Shown here piece by piece: positions 1-11,981 of a stretch of 64,000 nucleotides of DNA (position 1 is the first letter of the stretch; each line of letters begins with the position of its first letter). The stretch is from NCBI RefSeq assembly GCF_963678635.1, contig NC_087063.1:76963617-77027616 (forward strand), read 5' to 3'. A program made the translations under genes and the position numbers. The stretch is from Symsagittifera roscoffensis. Its lineage: Eukaryota; Xenacoelomorpha; Acoela; Convolutidae. Under the pieces are notes generated by a model that saw nothing but the letters and a program-made list of their open reading frames with translations, did no database searches and had not been told where the DNA came from.

Positions 1-2561
1 AAACATAAACCCTTCTCCCCGCACAGGACCCCAATATTTATTAGTAACACATTACGATTGTGAAGAAAACGAACAAAAAACACTACACAAGTATGCAATA
101 AATCAAGTATCACAATGCGAAACAGAACCCCAAGCCATAGAAACTACAAATGTAATAGCAACACTTTATTCAAAAGCCCGAGCAACTACAGTTATAGGAT
201 ATAAATTCACAGCAACATTTTCTGAAAAGAAAGTACATTGTTCACAAGTCTCAAACGGAAATAAAAACCGACTTGACCATGAATCATTCTACCAGAGTAA
301 TATAGAACGACTTTTACATCTCAATCCCGAAGATTGTAAAAACGAGTTACTCCGACTAAACATCACAAAAAATAAAAACACAGATAGAAAGTTAGTATAT
401 TTCCAAGTTTTTCGGATTCTGTACATCAAGCAGAACTTGAAAGATATCAAGGAAATATAAAACTAGATGAAAAGTACCCATATAACGGCGCACACGGACG
501 ATTAACTTATGATATACACGATAAACACTGGATACCACACATTGGTATAAATGACCCATCAAACTGCAAAGCAGACACAAAAAACAAAGGATACCAAGAG
601 ATCATGTTTTTCGATTGGAAAATACAACTCGAAAAAATACAACTCACACGAGATTTATCAGACAACACAATGATCTATCAAGGAATTAGATTACCTTGTA
701 AAAACGACCAAGGTTATTGCGACCCTACAACAAGAACACAAGCAACAATTGTTTGGTTCCCTGAAGACACATGTACAACATTTCAAGTAGCAAAAATACA
801 CGCTCGTATGATAAAATTTCACGAAAAATATTTTATACAATCAATACCATATGAACAAGTAAATCCATTACGAAAAATAAGTTCTAATTTTAGAAACATT
901 CATAATATAGAAAATAAATTAACACGTTTTCAAATATATCAAGAAACAGAACTTGCATGTAAATACAGAAACCCACTTCACAAAACACAATACTCTGAAA
1001 TATTAGTTGAATACGAAAATGGATTCGACATGACCACTGGAAAACTAAAAGTTGACCCATACGCCACAAGTCATCCTCCAAATGAAGGAACATCATACAT
1101 ACCAGTTCATTTTCAAAAGAATACAGGTCAACCTGGTGGACATTTAAAGCCCCAAGACGATCAGAGCACACGTTTACAAGAACTATCACTAATGAATAGT
1201 ACATATTTTGGTAATATCCACTATGATATTCACTTAGATATGAAACTAGACTACACGATTAGCCGAATTTTTCAAGAAATGTCACTCTCCGAATTAGAAA
1301 CACTACACCAACTATGCGAATTAGAAAGAACACAAATATTACAATCACTTGCACTAGCAGTATTAAAAATACCCTACGCAGGATATTTACTATCAGGAAA
1401 TAGATCAAAAAATTTAGACTATGAAGGAAACATCTTATGGTTTTATACTTGTACTAAAAAAGTATCACCACTATACGTTTTTGAAGATAAACGATGCTAT
1501 AAAAGAATCCCTATCTTTTATAAGAATAAAACACATTTCGTTGACACACTTTCACGAAGAACCTATTTCTGGGATACCGCAGTCCCATGTGGATCAGAAA
1601 ATAGCCACAACGTAGTACAACTAAACCCTGATGAAGATAAATATTAGCTTCTCACCCCATATCCCACATTAATGCAATCACTCAAAAAATTTTCACCAGA
1701 AAGCATTCGCGCTATCGCTCGAAACCCAAATATAGACTTACAATCAATAGGAATATACTCAAAATCAGATATTCAACATCACATTAGAACACAACAATTC
1801 CAAGAATTATTAACACAAATGGACACAATACAAAGACAATCAATTGACCAAAACTTACGCAAACTTGCCGAAACCGCAGGATTTGCTGACATCTATACGC
1901 AAGACTATAGCGGATATTTTAAAGACATTAAAGATTATATATATATCTAAACGGTGAAAAATACCGTCCCCAAGATATATCACCTATCAATATTTTTAGC
2001 TTTGTTACACTCAAGAATGAAATTCTTGATTTTCTAGGATGGCCCTACTACATCTTAGAAAAACTGACTATTTAATACGCAATGTTTAACTTTATTGGAT
2101 TTCTTTTTTCACTCTTAAAAGGAATCTATAACACATGTGCTATACACACACAAGTCAATAGACAAGCAAGTGTAGCACGCATACTATTTGCAGGATTTTT
2201 TGGAATCTTTTCTACATCTATAAACAAAATTCTTTTAGACGCACAAATAAAAGAATATAACACAAAAATAGCAACAAGACAGAACACATACGACGAAGAA
2301 CATAACAATGTAGACACAACACCAACAGCACCACAGTTACCACCCCTACCACATAACCATCCATTATCCCTAGTCCCACGTAATTTTCGAAATTTAGCCA
2401 TAACACATAATCAAAACTTTAGACCAACCATATCACAAAGTCCCATCCAACATATAATGCCACACCACTCACAAGATGAAAATACTTATGAACAAATTAT
2501 AGAACAACCCCATACCACCGCTTTTCAGTCTCAAAATAATAATTTTTTTAGCCCACGATGA
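1..2561 (+). pseudogene. Env-like glycoprotein, element 1 (broken)
   Basis: This is the virus-type surface glycoprotein of element 1, missing its signal peptide at the window edge. A Cys-rich ectodomain with CELERT and LSGNRS motifs leads to a membrane-proximal part with hydrophobic segments (about 2082-2230) and a polar, Pro-rich cytoplasmic-type tail. The CELER/GNRS/CY-RIPI pattern is what I associate with chuvirus-like glycoproteins and retrotransposon env genes derived from them (family knowledge, not searched). Relative to element 2 it has a 1-nt loss near 405, a TAG at 1645-1647, a 2-nt expansion in a TA run near 1940 and a TAA just before 2082. It therefore reads as separate frames 604-1647, 1672-1950 and 2082-2561. 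The last frame ends in TGA overlapping the ATG of the next gene. Confidence 0.7.
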
Positions 2562-4366
2562 GCCGACAACTTGGATCCCTACACCGTTCAAATTCCCACC
2601 CAACCAACCTCACTACTCCCATTACAATAATACCACTTTTTGCTTTCCCGCCACCCGATTTCCCAACCAGTAATGTAACATCAGGCATGAATTCCGATAC
2701 TAATTCACACATCTCAGTTTTATACTCCACATCACAACTCAATAACCCGAATATTGAAACCCCCGATGAATTTGCCGACTCTGAACCATCTCCATCCAAT
2801 AATTTTCCCACCAACCCCTCAATTTTTTCCCAACCCCCTTTTCAACCCATATTACCAAATAACCCTGACCCAACCAATTCTACACCCTCTTATGCTTCCC
2901 AAGTCACTCCAACCTACTCCTCACTTCACTCAGACCAATCATCTCATTCTCCAGATACCCCCCGAATCTCCCCAGAACTAGATAATTTCATTACCCTACA
3001 ACAACAACCCTATCACCTTGACATCCCAACCATAAACCAAATCTCATCCACAATAGATTCATCCAACCCTCCTACCCCTACAGCCTCTTCAATTTATACT
3101 GAATCATTAGCACCATCATCCACATCTACTGAATCTTCACTCAGCACTAATAGAGCTTACCGCACTTTTAAAAGAAAGTTCCCCAACCATCCTTTCCCAG
3201 CGAAACCAGGAACAGCCCGTGAATATATCAACCATCCAAAACACACTAACACAAAAGAATTTTTAGCTATCACCTTACCCTCATTTCCACAATACACCTT
3301 AAACACCCCTCACGACACTAACGAGACACGTAACTTTGTAGACGAACACGTTTTAATGCCTACCCTTCCTTGGACCTCATATTATCATTTTACTAATCCC
3401 CTTTGCTTACCTTTATCTAGCACTCACATCGATATAGAACGAAATAAGGACATGCTATATCGACTCACTACACCACTAACATCTAGACAATTTACTTACA
3501 TTGGATATAAAAAATCACTAAAAACACACACTGCACCCCGAGCAAATGAATATACACTAGAATATTACGATCATAACATCATCAGAACTAACCAAGATCA
3601 ATTCTTAGACGACGATCGCTTCGCTAACCCACAAATCACCGAGCAATTTTTCATTAAGACACCATATGTATTTACACTAAATATCTTCGATCGCAAGTTT
3701 GACCACATTATTTCAGAAGCACTAACAGACACACAAGCCTACGAAAGTTTTAAAGAACGCTTCCAAATATTTTCACTAACCTTTCATTTCCTTGCACCAC
3801 ATGAAAGAGATTTGCACTGCTCACACGATATTATGTTGCGCACTAAACAAACACACACATATACTTATTATCGTTTTATCCAAAATCACTTCGACCTACA
3901 CACTCCCTCCAGACAACCACACCATCGTTTTCAATTCATCAATTCCAAATACACCTCACCATTCTTTCTTAACTTCACATATTGCATTAAAGATACTAAC
4001 CTTCATGGTATTCTTCGAAATTATGATCCCATAACCCAAATGTATATTTTTTGTCCCATCACCAAGACCTTCAACGCAGAAGAATCCCGACCCTTCCTTA
4101 TCCCACACGAGTTTGTACAACCTATAGAAATCCCCATTTTAGAATTCATCCATAACACTAAATTCAATCACAAATTATATAATCTAATCCAAAACACACC
4201 TTATGAATTTGCAGTTGGCACTGAAGAACTAACCACCATTAAAGCACTTCAATTGCTTTGGCCACTACTTCAAACTAAAAACATCATCCGCATTTTAGCT
4301 AAATTACTAACAACTTCAGATCTCATCCACGACATCTTCCCCCACGGTTTCTTCCCCGACGACTAA
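2558..4366 (+). CDS. Post-env accessory protein of the retroelement (602 aa, unknown function)
   Basis: A complete 602-codon frame starts at an ATG that overlaps the env stop as ATGA. Residues 1 to about 210 are very rich in Pro, Ser, Thr and Asn and probably disordered. A short basic stretch near 205-212 (RTFKRKF) follows, then about 380 residues that look globular, with many aromatics and a helical C terminus. No membrane segment, catalytic motif or zinc finger is visible and I do not recognise the family. Element 2 carries the same gene (20500-22307) with few differences in the C-terminal part but broken twice. Its position after env is where complex retroviruses keep regulatory genes, but that analogy is positional only. 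Both the start overlap and a splice donor just after the stop are conserved in the two copies. Confidence 0.85.
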   Translation: MSRQLGSLHRSNSHPTNLTTPITIIPLFAFPPPDFPTSNVTSGMNSDTNSHISVLYSTSQLNNPNIETPDEFADSEPSPSNNFPTNPSIFSQPPFQPILPNNPDPTNSTPSYASQVTPTYSSLHSDQSSHSPDTPRISPELDNFITLQQQPYHLDIPTINQISSTIDSSNPPTPTASSIYTESLAPSSTSTESSLSTNRAYRTFKRKFPNHPFPAKPGTAREYINHPKHTNTKEFLAITLPSFPQYTLNTPHDTNETRNFVDEHVLMPTLPWTSYYHFTNPLCLPLSSTHIDIERNKDMLYRLTTPLTSRQFTYIGYKKSLKTHTAPRANEYTLEYYDHNIIRTNQDQFLDDDRFANPQITEQFFIKTPYVFTLNIFDRKFDHIISEALTDTQAYESFKERFQIFSLTFHFLAPHERDLHCSHDIMLRTKQTHTYTYYRFIQNHFDLHTPSRQPHHRFQFINSKYTSPFFLNFTYCIKDTNLHGILRNYDPITQMYIFCPITKTFNAEESRPFLIPHEFVQPIEIPILEFIHNTKFNHKLYNLIQNTPYEFAVGTEELTTIKALQLLWPLLQTKNIIRILAKLLTTSDLIHDIFPHGFFPDD

Positions 4367-4378
4367 CAGGTAAGTATG
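4367..4378 (+). promoter_or_regulatory. Consensus splice donor directly after the post-env stop codon
   Basis: CAG/GTAAGTAT follows the TAA of the 602-aa frame with no spacer. The same string stands at 20499-20491 in element 2. A pyrimidine-rich TTTAG lies about 80 nt downstream in both copies, so a small 3' intron is possible. This is inferred from consensus only. Confidence 0.5.
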
Positions 4379-5958
4379 AATTATACGTATTACTAACTAA
4401 TTAAAATATTAAAAACTCACCATTCTTTATCCATGTATTCTTTAGAATTTTAGCCTTCACCCAACGATCATCTGAAAAATTCACAAAAGAAAATAAAAAT
4501 TGAAAACTTCTTCAAACTGTTTAAAACTCTATTAATTTTTACACCAAATAATTAAATAAATATAATACCAATGCAGTAATTTAATTTATAAATTTTTCCC
4601 CCACAAGCAGTAAATCTAAAAATGATGAAAATTTGTAACTTAATTTTCCCCAACAACTAGCAGTAAAATTAAAAATTCTATGTAGTAAATTAATAAGAAG
4701 CAAATGCAGTACTAACCTTTTGATATATTTTCATTCACTCACACAAGAATTCTATCCAAACTCGCACAGCTCGCCCACGAAGAATTGTTTAAATAATGAA
4801 TTTCAGTTTCAAGCTTTCACAACTCAACAACTCTAACACACGATAACAAGTTTCAAACTTTCCTTTAACCCGGTTGGAAAGGAATTATATACTAAACAAA
4901 ACTAACCAATGCAGCTTACTAAACACCACAACACATAGCATAACAGCATGACTAAGAAAAGGAAACCAACGGTACCCAAACCGGATTAACCCAGTTTAAA
5001 ACTGGATAATTTATTCTTTTGAAGACTATTATAAAGTCTAAGAAAGAAATAATAAAACACAAAAAGTCGAAAGACAAACCCATACCACAAACAATTTGAT
5101 TTTTGGAAAAAGGACACAACCAACAAAACATAAGAAAAACCACAACAAACCCAACATAAAACGTTGTCACATAACAGGACCTCTCACAAAAACCGCATGC
5201 AATCATACTCCCACTCCTGGCCTAACCCACCAGGAAGGACGTCCTGAGCATGCTCTATAGCCGGCCTAACCCACCGCGCTACATCCACGCTTTGTGACCA
5301 CACTCCTATTTTTAATAAGAGCTACTCAAGGGTGAGTAACTCTTCAAAATAACTGAACTAAAACAAAAAGCTTTTGTGAAAACAACTAACTAAAATCATA
5401 ATTAAAAAATATTAATCTAATAAAAGTTTTATAAAATGTAAATTACATTATGCAATACATAGATCAGAATACAACACCAAGGACGAACATCCAAAGACGA
5501 AACGACCCCACTACACTCGAGAAAGAATGGCCAACTACAATCAATATGCCGCTCACAATCACAACTCAAAGGATTTAGAGTACGACTTGACTTCGCAGAA
5601 AAGGACTTCATTGAACTAGACCAATGACCACCTCGATGTTCAAGTATACGTACAGATCCGAGTAACCAGGCATCCCCTCCATGCACAATCTCCACGCCAT
5701 TCCTAGACAAGATCAAAACACAAAGAAGTTCTCATTAATGAAACAGAAAAACCTGACATAGCCAACCATTCTGAAATCAGATTTGAGTTTGTTGCAAAGA
5801 CCCAGTCGTTGTCATGAGATGACACAACGATCGAACCTGGAACTTCTCTAACAAGAGAACCCACAAGAAATATGATGTTCACCAAATACCAACGTCCATC
5901 ATCCATCCTTTGAACTACAGAAAGACTATTCTAAAAAACTCTGTAAAACCCGGATGGG
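4379..5958 (+). other. 3' untranslated region of element 1
   Basis: No sense frame of note. The first part has a GCAGTA-type motif recurring every 25-50 bp (4574, 4609, 4661, 4703) and a TACTAAC branch-point-like heptamer at about 4707 that is kept in element 2. The middle contains near-palindromes (CCAGTTT/AAACTGG at about 4991). The distal part holds the palindrome and direct-repeat module at 5219-5344. Two antisense frames (5429-5716 and 5703-5906) are discussed under rejected items. Confidence 0.6.
5219..5344 (+). other. Palindrome and direct-repeat module in the 3' region, element 1
   Basis: Two direct copies of GGCCTAACCCACC (5219-5231, 5263-5275) flank two back-to-back perfect palindromes, AGGACGTCCT (5236-5245) and GAGCATGCTC (5246-5255). 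A hairpin with 11-bp arms and one mismatch follows at 5317-5344. The same arrangement is kept in element 2 at 19521-19648. It could be a structured RNA or a protein-binding site; neither is shown. Confidence 0.6.
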
Positions 5959-6368
5959 TGGAACCTGATCTAAACTACATTTTATGATTGGATAAATTAG
6001 ATATTTTACCACTGTAAAGTATTTAATATTAACCAATCATGGCCCATACAACTAACAACCCACTTATTTGTAAGTGCTGGAATTACTTGTAATTTCAGCA
6101 CCAGAAAGATTTGAATTTAACTTAGAAATTAGTTGACTCTCCAAGAAGACTTCAGCAACCGCAATAAACCAGTATACCCTAGATCTATTGAGCCTAGCAG
6201 AGACTAGTTAAACAACCTGAGACTAGATAGTATAAGAGTAAGATTAGGATCGGTATTAGACTAAGAAGTTGCACGAATCTATCCGGCCGAAAATAAGATA
6301 GCGTGACGAGCAGACGGTGTACCCTATCCGAAATTACTCTATGAGTTATACCCATCGGTCTTAACTCA
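5959..6368 (+). repeat. 3' LTR of element 1 (410 bp)
   Basis: Starts TGGAACC and ends CTTAACTCA, giving the TG...CA termini expected of LTRs. It is the same length as both LTRs of element 2. In the sense direction it holds a CCAAT motif near the start, an imperfect copy of the 28-bp palindrome seen at 37006-37033, AATAAA at 6163-6168 and TATAAGA at 6231-6237 as a possible TATA element. The sequence just upstream (CGGATGGG) is a weak polypurine tract. Confidence 0.92.
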
Positions 6369-7329
6369 ATATCCATTTTTGGAGAAACCATATTTTTGGG
6401 ATTCGGATTCAATATACAGATTGAGGGAGGTGGCTCTATTAGGCAGAAATTATCAGGTGAAAGTGAAACTGTGTTAGTATTTGTGAAAGTAAAACTGTGT
6501 TATTGTTCCGACTTTCGATACGAAAGTAACGGAATATTTGTGATCGGGGTGGGTATTTTTTTCTTCAGACAAATGTCGACTTTTTAACTAGCCATTTTTG
6601 ACGAAATATTTTTATATCATTCGAAAGCTATTGTTGTACTGAGCTCAAATTTGAAAAGATATTTCACCTGTGATCATTTTTTGTAAAGTTATGGGGTTTA
6701 AAGATTGCCATTTCGGCCAATTTGGGACAATGAACGCGCAATATATTTCGCGCTATTAACGCGTAAGCGGAGAGTTAATCCGTTTTAAAATCGTTCCAAA
6801 TTTGTTGAAAGAAGCTTATTTGCCATAATTGATTTGTTACAAGGAGCGAAATCTATCCTCTTGTACTTTATAAGGCGAGTGGGGGGATAATTTTCATAAA
6901 AAGTTTCAAATTTTAGAAAAAGTTTTTTTTTCTTTTTATTTTATTACATTCATTTTTTTTGATGTTATTACTGCTCCATAAAACCTTGAAAGGCAGTCGG
7001 AACATTCACGGCGTCGCCCTGATACGAGCAGTCGTGTTATACATACCCCCATTTATGTTATCCATCTTGGAGAAACCATATTTTTTTGGATTTGGAGTCA
7101 ATAAACAATTAACTTGATTGAGATTGAGAGAGGTGACTGTATTAGGCAGAAATTATCAGATGAAACTAAAACTGTGCTATTATTCGAACATTTAGGTAAT
7201 ACAAAAATTAAACAGTATAGCAAAATCGTAATTGATCAAATAATTTAGTCGGTTTATGCATAGAAAATGCACGCAAGGTTATTTAAACGCAAATCAACAG
7301 CAAAATAGTGACTGCCATATTTATGCTAA
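6369..7329 (+). repeat. Non-coding host DNA with a diverged direct duplication
   Basis: A segment at about 6372-6500 (CCATTTTTGGAGAAACC, then AGGCAGAAATTATCA about 70 bp on) recurs at about 7063-7190 with substitutions and small indels. The short open frame at 6396-6587 lies inside it and has no coding character. Nothing else is recognisable in this stretch. Confidence 0.6.
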
Positions 7330-8238
7330 CCCGGGTTGACAAAAACTTCCTATCATACAATTTCCATAATTGAAATTTTTTTTTGCTATACAGTTGCATA
7401 CAGATCCATGCGTACAGAAATTTGTATGAAATCTCTATGATAAGCATTTTTCTATATATGAAAACTGTATGCTAAGTATTTTTCCATAAACCAAAAAGTT
7501 GATTTTTTTCTCTGTTTACTTTTTGAAAAATTTTGGGCTGTGTTCGTAGCTGATTTTGCTCAAAGCACCAAAGATTGGACAGTCTTCAAAAAATACACGG
7601 CATAGAAAACGACCTGAATTGTCTTGAGCTGACTTTCACAAATGTGTTAAAAATTAACAAAAATAACTAACTCTTAAATTTTGGCAAAATTTTTCAACGA
7701 TGATTATTTTTAAAATTTGAAATTTAAAACTATCAGAATTTGATCAAGACATACACAAAAATGCCATACAACAAAAGGAGTTTTCAGCGTTTTTGAAATT
7801 AATTCTGAGCGAATAGGAAAAAAAATTCAACATTAGTGCATCCACGACAACGTTATGCACTCAAGAAATTAAATTTTGCATTAAAAAAAGAATTTTTTTT
7901 GGAAATTTTTTTGTTTTAGTACAAAACTTGAATAAAAAACAAAACAAAAATTCAAAATTTCTTGCACAAAATATTTTGTGTCGCCATCAAAAAAATGCTA
8001 GTCATAAAATTTTCAGAGATGTGAATTGTGTGACAAGCATTTTTTTCAAAAAATAAAAGCCTCAGTTTTTTCCTCGCCAGACTGTTTTATTAGAATCAAG
8101 CAGCCACATAAATTAGTTTATATCTTTTCTAAACCATTTTTAAAAATTATACGAAAATTGAATGACACGCATTTTTCCATACAATTGATATATGGAATTG
8201 TATGGTAAGCATTTTTGGTGAATGGAGGTCAACCCCGG
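7330..8238. mobile_element. Candidate non-autonomous DNA element with CCGGGTTGAC ends
   Basis: The left end reads CCGGGTTGAC. The right end, reverse-complemented, reads CCGGGGTTGAC. Inverted CATACAATT-type motifs lie inside both ends, giving about 909 bp with imperfect inverted termini and no coding frame. The internal motif GCATTTTT recurs several times. I cannot define a target-site duplication, so this is tentative. Confidence 0.4.
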
Positions 8239-8518
8239 AACGTATTACAGCCGGTAATTGTCTTACAGGTGACCGTCAACCAATATTTGGTTCTGTAACC
8301 TTTAACCACTTCTTGCAATTGCCGTTTGGGTTGTTAATAGGAGTATTTCTGTTATAACGTACATTTTATGCCTAAAAATTTAGATTTGTTTTCCACTATT
8401 TATTTAGCTTAATGTAGTTTTCGCCTAATGTTTACAGTCCTGGTATCTAAACTAAGCATTACTCTCTAAGTCCTACCTGCAGCGCAGAAAAAAAGATGTT
8501 TAAATAGTTAGAAAGCTT

Positions 8519-8883
8519 CAAGGGCCGATCTAGAGTTTTCTCGAGAGGTGGGCCGATTTTCAAAAAATATTCGAAAATTTTGTCGATTTTTTTTTAGGTC
8601 GACCAAATTTCCGAGCTCTCACATATCACTAAAAAGACCCTGTTTTGGTCAATCTTTTGGAAAACAGGCCAAAAAACGTTTTTAAGCTTTTTTTGGTAAG
8701 CGCTGCCCCCTCAAAATTAGTATACATTGGCGCCAAAGACGCCTTAAGAAATTTGTTAGGGTCGGTCACCAAATATGGATATCTCAAAGCAGTACAAAGA
8801 GGGGACCCTATAGGTCGGCAGGGGGCGAATCCCTAAGGGTGAGGGGGTCGTAAGCCACCCCGCATCCCCTACATCTGCCCCTG
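8519..8883 (-). mobile_element. hAT-type MITE, older copy (365 bp)
   Basis: This is an inverted, diverged copy of the MITE at 16060-16424 and has the same length. It shares the TCGAC motif pairs, the GGCGCC core and the CAGGGGC-type ends (degraded here to CAAGGGCCGATC; the other end reads ATCTGCCCCTG). No 8-bp target duplication is left (GAAAGCTT on one side, TATCATAA on the other). The frame at 8645-8836 lies inside it and is not a gene. Confidence 0.8.
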
Positions 8884-9242
8884 TATCATAACGTGATTAC
8901 TAAAGCAAACGTCGCAGCATTGTCCAATTCATTTATTTTCAGATTGTCATAGCATTTTTTTCATTAAATGTATCCCATACAAAGAAACTGGACTAGAAAA
9001 ATTGGCAGATGCTTCCATTGTTACCTTTCAAGCTATTTTTTACGTCTCAGCTTTGTTGGGAATTTGAATATTTCATCAATAATTAGTTCAGATTATTGGT
9101 AACTTCTAACGAGGCGATATGGATTTATATAATATAATTTGCGGCGGCCTTTCATAAAACTCTTATGCCTCCCAAAATTATTTCGCTCTTTTGTTTATAG
9201 ATAATTGATATTTCTTCTGTTTTCTGTCACGTACTTTTTTTG

Positions 9243-9407
9243 GAATTCAGATTTAATCAAATATATGCAGATGAATTCTATAAGTAGATATAATTTAAAA
9301 CAAACATATAATTCGAAAAATTTTTAAGAAATTCAGATTTAATCAGATATATGCAGATGAATTTTATAACTAGATATAATTTAAAACAAACATTTATTTC
9401 GAAAAAC
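9243..9407 (+). repeat. Direct tandem repeat, two units of about 85 bp
   Basis: ATTCAGATTTAATCA followed by ATATGCAGATGAATT and ATAATTTAAAACAAACAT occurs at 9243-9325 and again at 9328-9407. The remainder of 8884-9901 shows no gene. Confidence 0.7.
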
Positions 9408-9901
9408 CAAGGTTATGCAGACAAGTATGTTTTTGCTCTTTTTCGGAGAAATTAATTAAATCCAAATCTGTCTGATATGTTTTCATATAGCATCTTCAAA
9501 AAAGTGGCTTGCTGTTACAACTACTCTGATTTAAAAATCAAATCAGTTACAAAAATCACTTTCATGGAAACACATTCAAATATAATTGCTTTAAAGAAAA
9601 TCGCTGAAGGCAATTATATTTATTGTTGTTTTCATATTTATTTGATTTAGTTTCGTTTTTAAAGATCACTTTGTAATATTTTGTTCTGAATATCATTTGT
9701 TATTGTGTTCAATCATGAGGTGTTCACAATTATATTTAACAAATGGATAGCCTGCGAGAAAAAATGGACCCTATGATCAGTTTTTGGATGTTACAGTTGC
9801 TTTATTTTTGAAAAAAAAAACATGTTTTGTTCATTTCCTTATTTTATTTTGACTACAGTTGTCCCATTTATACAGAGAGAAAACTTGTTTAGCTATAGAA
9901 A

Positions 9902-11981
9902 ATGTTCAGTAAAATGATTGAGCTTATGCGCAGCTCATCATTTATTTTATCATTTTTGTTTTTTCCTCGAAATTATAGTTCAATTTTAATGAAAAACCTT
10001 CATTTGAATATTTCAACAATATATAAAGAACCCTTTTTGTTCGAAATTACTGGCTTGGACAATGAAACGCAATTAATAGGATTAGTTCGAAGTTTAGTAG
10101 ACGAGTTACAACTTCGGATTGGTTTTCAGTACAATTTTATTCCGTCGCCAGACGGAAATTATGGATCTCCGATAGATAATAATTCTTGGAACGGAATCAT
10201 AGGTGAAGTTTTCCATGGTCGGGCTCATCTGGGAGTTGCGGATTTAACTATTAACGCTCATCGATCCGAAATTGTAGATTTCACAGTTCCTTTTATGCAA
10301 ACTGAACTAGCAGTGGTCTACAAAAAACCGACCGTTAAATTTGGGGTTACAGCTTTTGTGATGCCATTTACGAAATATGTGTGGCTAACAATTCTATTTT
10401 GCTTGTTATTATCTGCGGCTGCTTTGTATTTCTTCGGAATGTTCAATTCTCAGAACACCCGTCTTAATAGTATTGGCGCTTGTCTCTATTTCACATTCGC
10501 TTGTCTTTTCGGCCAAGGACCCGAATCATACCCGAAGTCTTTCGCGTCTCGTATTACTGCAGTATCGTGGTGGTTTTTCTCAATAGCAATGCTGACATTA
10601 TACTCGGCGAGTTTAACGGCAATGATGACAGTTAATCGTGGAATATTGCCTTTGAAATCAATTGAAGATTTGCTAAAATACCCGCAGTTCCATTATGCTA
10701 TTGAACCGGGCCAAGCAACTCATCATGCATTCAGGCATACCGAGTATGAACCATTCAAGGTCTCTTTTTGCTTTTGAATTTAATTTCTTCTTTAATAAAT
10801 TCAATTTTTTTTCTGGTAGCGACCTAGCTAAGATAAAATTTCAGGTAATATTTCTTGAGTTTTAAAATTTTGAAATTTTGGATTTTTTGCCTTCAATGAA
10901 TCTAAAATACATGATGCAAAAACCAAAAACCTGTGATCGAAATTGATCAATATTAAATATTTTAGATTGATTTTGAACCATTTTCGTTTTTTACAAAAAG
11001 TAGACAGAATTCAAAACTTGAATATTTTTAATCAGGCGCGGATTTTCCAAAATACGTGACCAGCCATTTTCGCCCCAGTCATTTCCGGAACTAACTGCTT
11101 TTGGGGCGGAAATGACTGAGAGCCTCGAAAAAATTCTCAAAGATGGCAATTTTGACCTGTTTTTATCAAAACTGTCTCTTTTTAGTGTTAAGGGAGTGCT
11201 CGAGAAATCAATCTGGCCGAGCTAGAAAAAAGCCAACAAAATGATTGAAAGTGTTGTAAAAAGGCGCCCCCTCGAGAAAAGCCGCCCATGTTCTGATAAT
11301 GAATTATAAGATTTTTCGTGGTAGTTAGCTCATAAGGATTAATCATGACTGATTGAGACAACTGGGCCGATTTTAAATTAAGTCAACATGGTTAATGAGA
11401 GTTCGGATAATTTTAAAACAGTCGCTTCCATTTCTTGTGATAACTTTAAAACTTTAGTATTTAAGAGGCACAATTGCTAAAAAGAGTCCTTTCAGAAAAT
11501 GTACACCGATATGGCGAGCCGCAACACCGGATTTTACAATGCTGGCCTCGGAATGGCACGGGTGAGATCACGAGACGACTTCGTATTCATTCGAGAGTCG
11601 CCCTACCTCAATTACGACCTAACATTCGCACCATGTGATCTAGAAATGGTACGAAGCCCCAAGAGCCCAAAAACCGGTTTGGGCTATGGCTTCGCGTTTC
11701 CAAAAGGATCCCCGCTTACTGAAGTTTTCTCGAAGAATATTCTGGAACTTACAGAAGATGGAACTATTGCGAAAATACACCGAACTTGGTTCGTGACACG
11801 ATCTCAATGCTCAGATAGGCACAAACTAGCCGCTAGTGTTGATACAATTACATTTGACGACATCGAAGGTGTTTTCTTGACGTTTGTGATTGGCATTGTT
11901 GTCTCGTTTGCTATATTTGCAATGAAAATTGGTATTCGCGCCGCAAGAAACAAATACATTGCTTGCAATTTCAGCAAATAA
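9902..11981 (+). CDS. Ionotropic glutamate receptor / IR-like ligand-gated channel subunit
   Basis: Two exons, 9902-10759 and 11496-11981, encode 447 aa; the 736-bp intron (GTCTCT...TTTCAG, phase 0) joins PFK to KMYTDMA, as expected in this family. A hydrophobic N terminus (residues 10-22, likely signal peptide) leads directly into ligand-binding half S1 (about 35-150). S1 has the ligand-contacting Arg in LTINAHRSEIVDFTVPFM. Then come M1 (about 158-182), a pore loop with FGQGPE, and M3 with LYSASLTAMMT at the site of the usual SYTANLAAFLT. Next are S2, with FVFIRESPYLNY and GYGFAFPKGSP, and M4 (about 415-435). The protein would be a plasma-membrane cation-channel subunit. The roughly 400-residue amino-terminal domain of classic receptors is absent, as in protostome IR receptors. 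An AATAAA lies at the stop codon. Confidence 0.88.

Larger units (their letters stand above)
1..6368 (+). mobile_element. Element 1: 3' part of an env-carrying Ty3/Gypsy LTR retroelement
   Basis: This is the 3' third of the retroelement seen in full at 18496-37148, in the opposite orientation and cut off by the window start. Base 1 aligns with about 24848 of the other copy, and the two run collinearly through the env-like frame, the post-env frame, the 3' untranslated region and the LTR. It ends at 6368 with the LTR terminus CTCA followed by ATAT, the presumed 4-bp target duplication; its partner lies outside the window. The 3' LTR differs from element 2 at clearly more positions than the two element 2 LTRs differ from each other, so element 1 is a separate insertion and not a segmental copy of element 2. 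Confidence 0.9.

Noticed and set aside
7330-8238. Assignment of the CCGGGTTGAC element to a transposon superfamily
   Set aside because: No clear target duplication, so no superfamily can be named.
8645-8836. Plus-strand frame
   Set aside because: Lies inside the older MITE copy.
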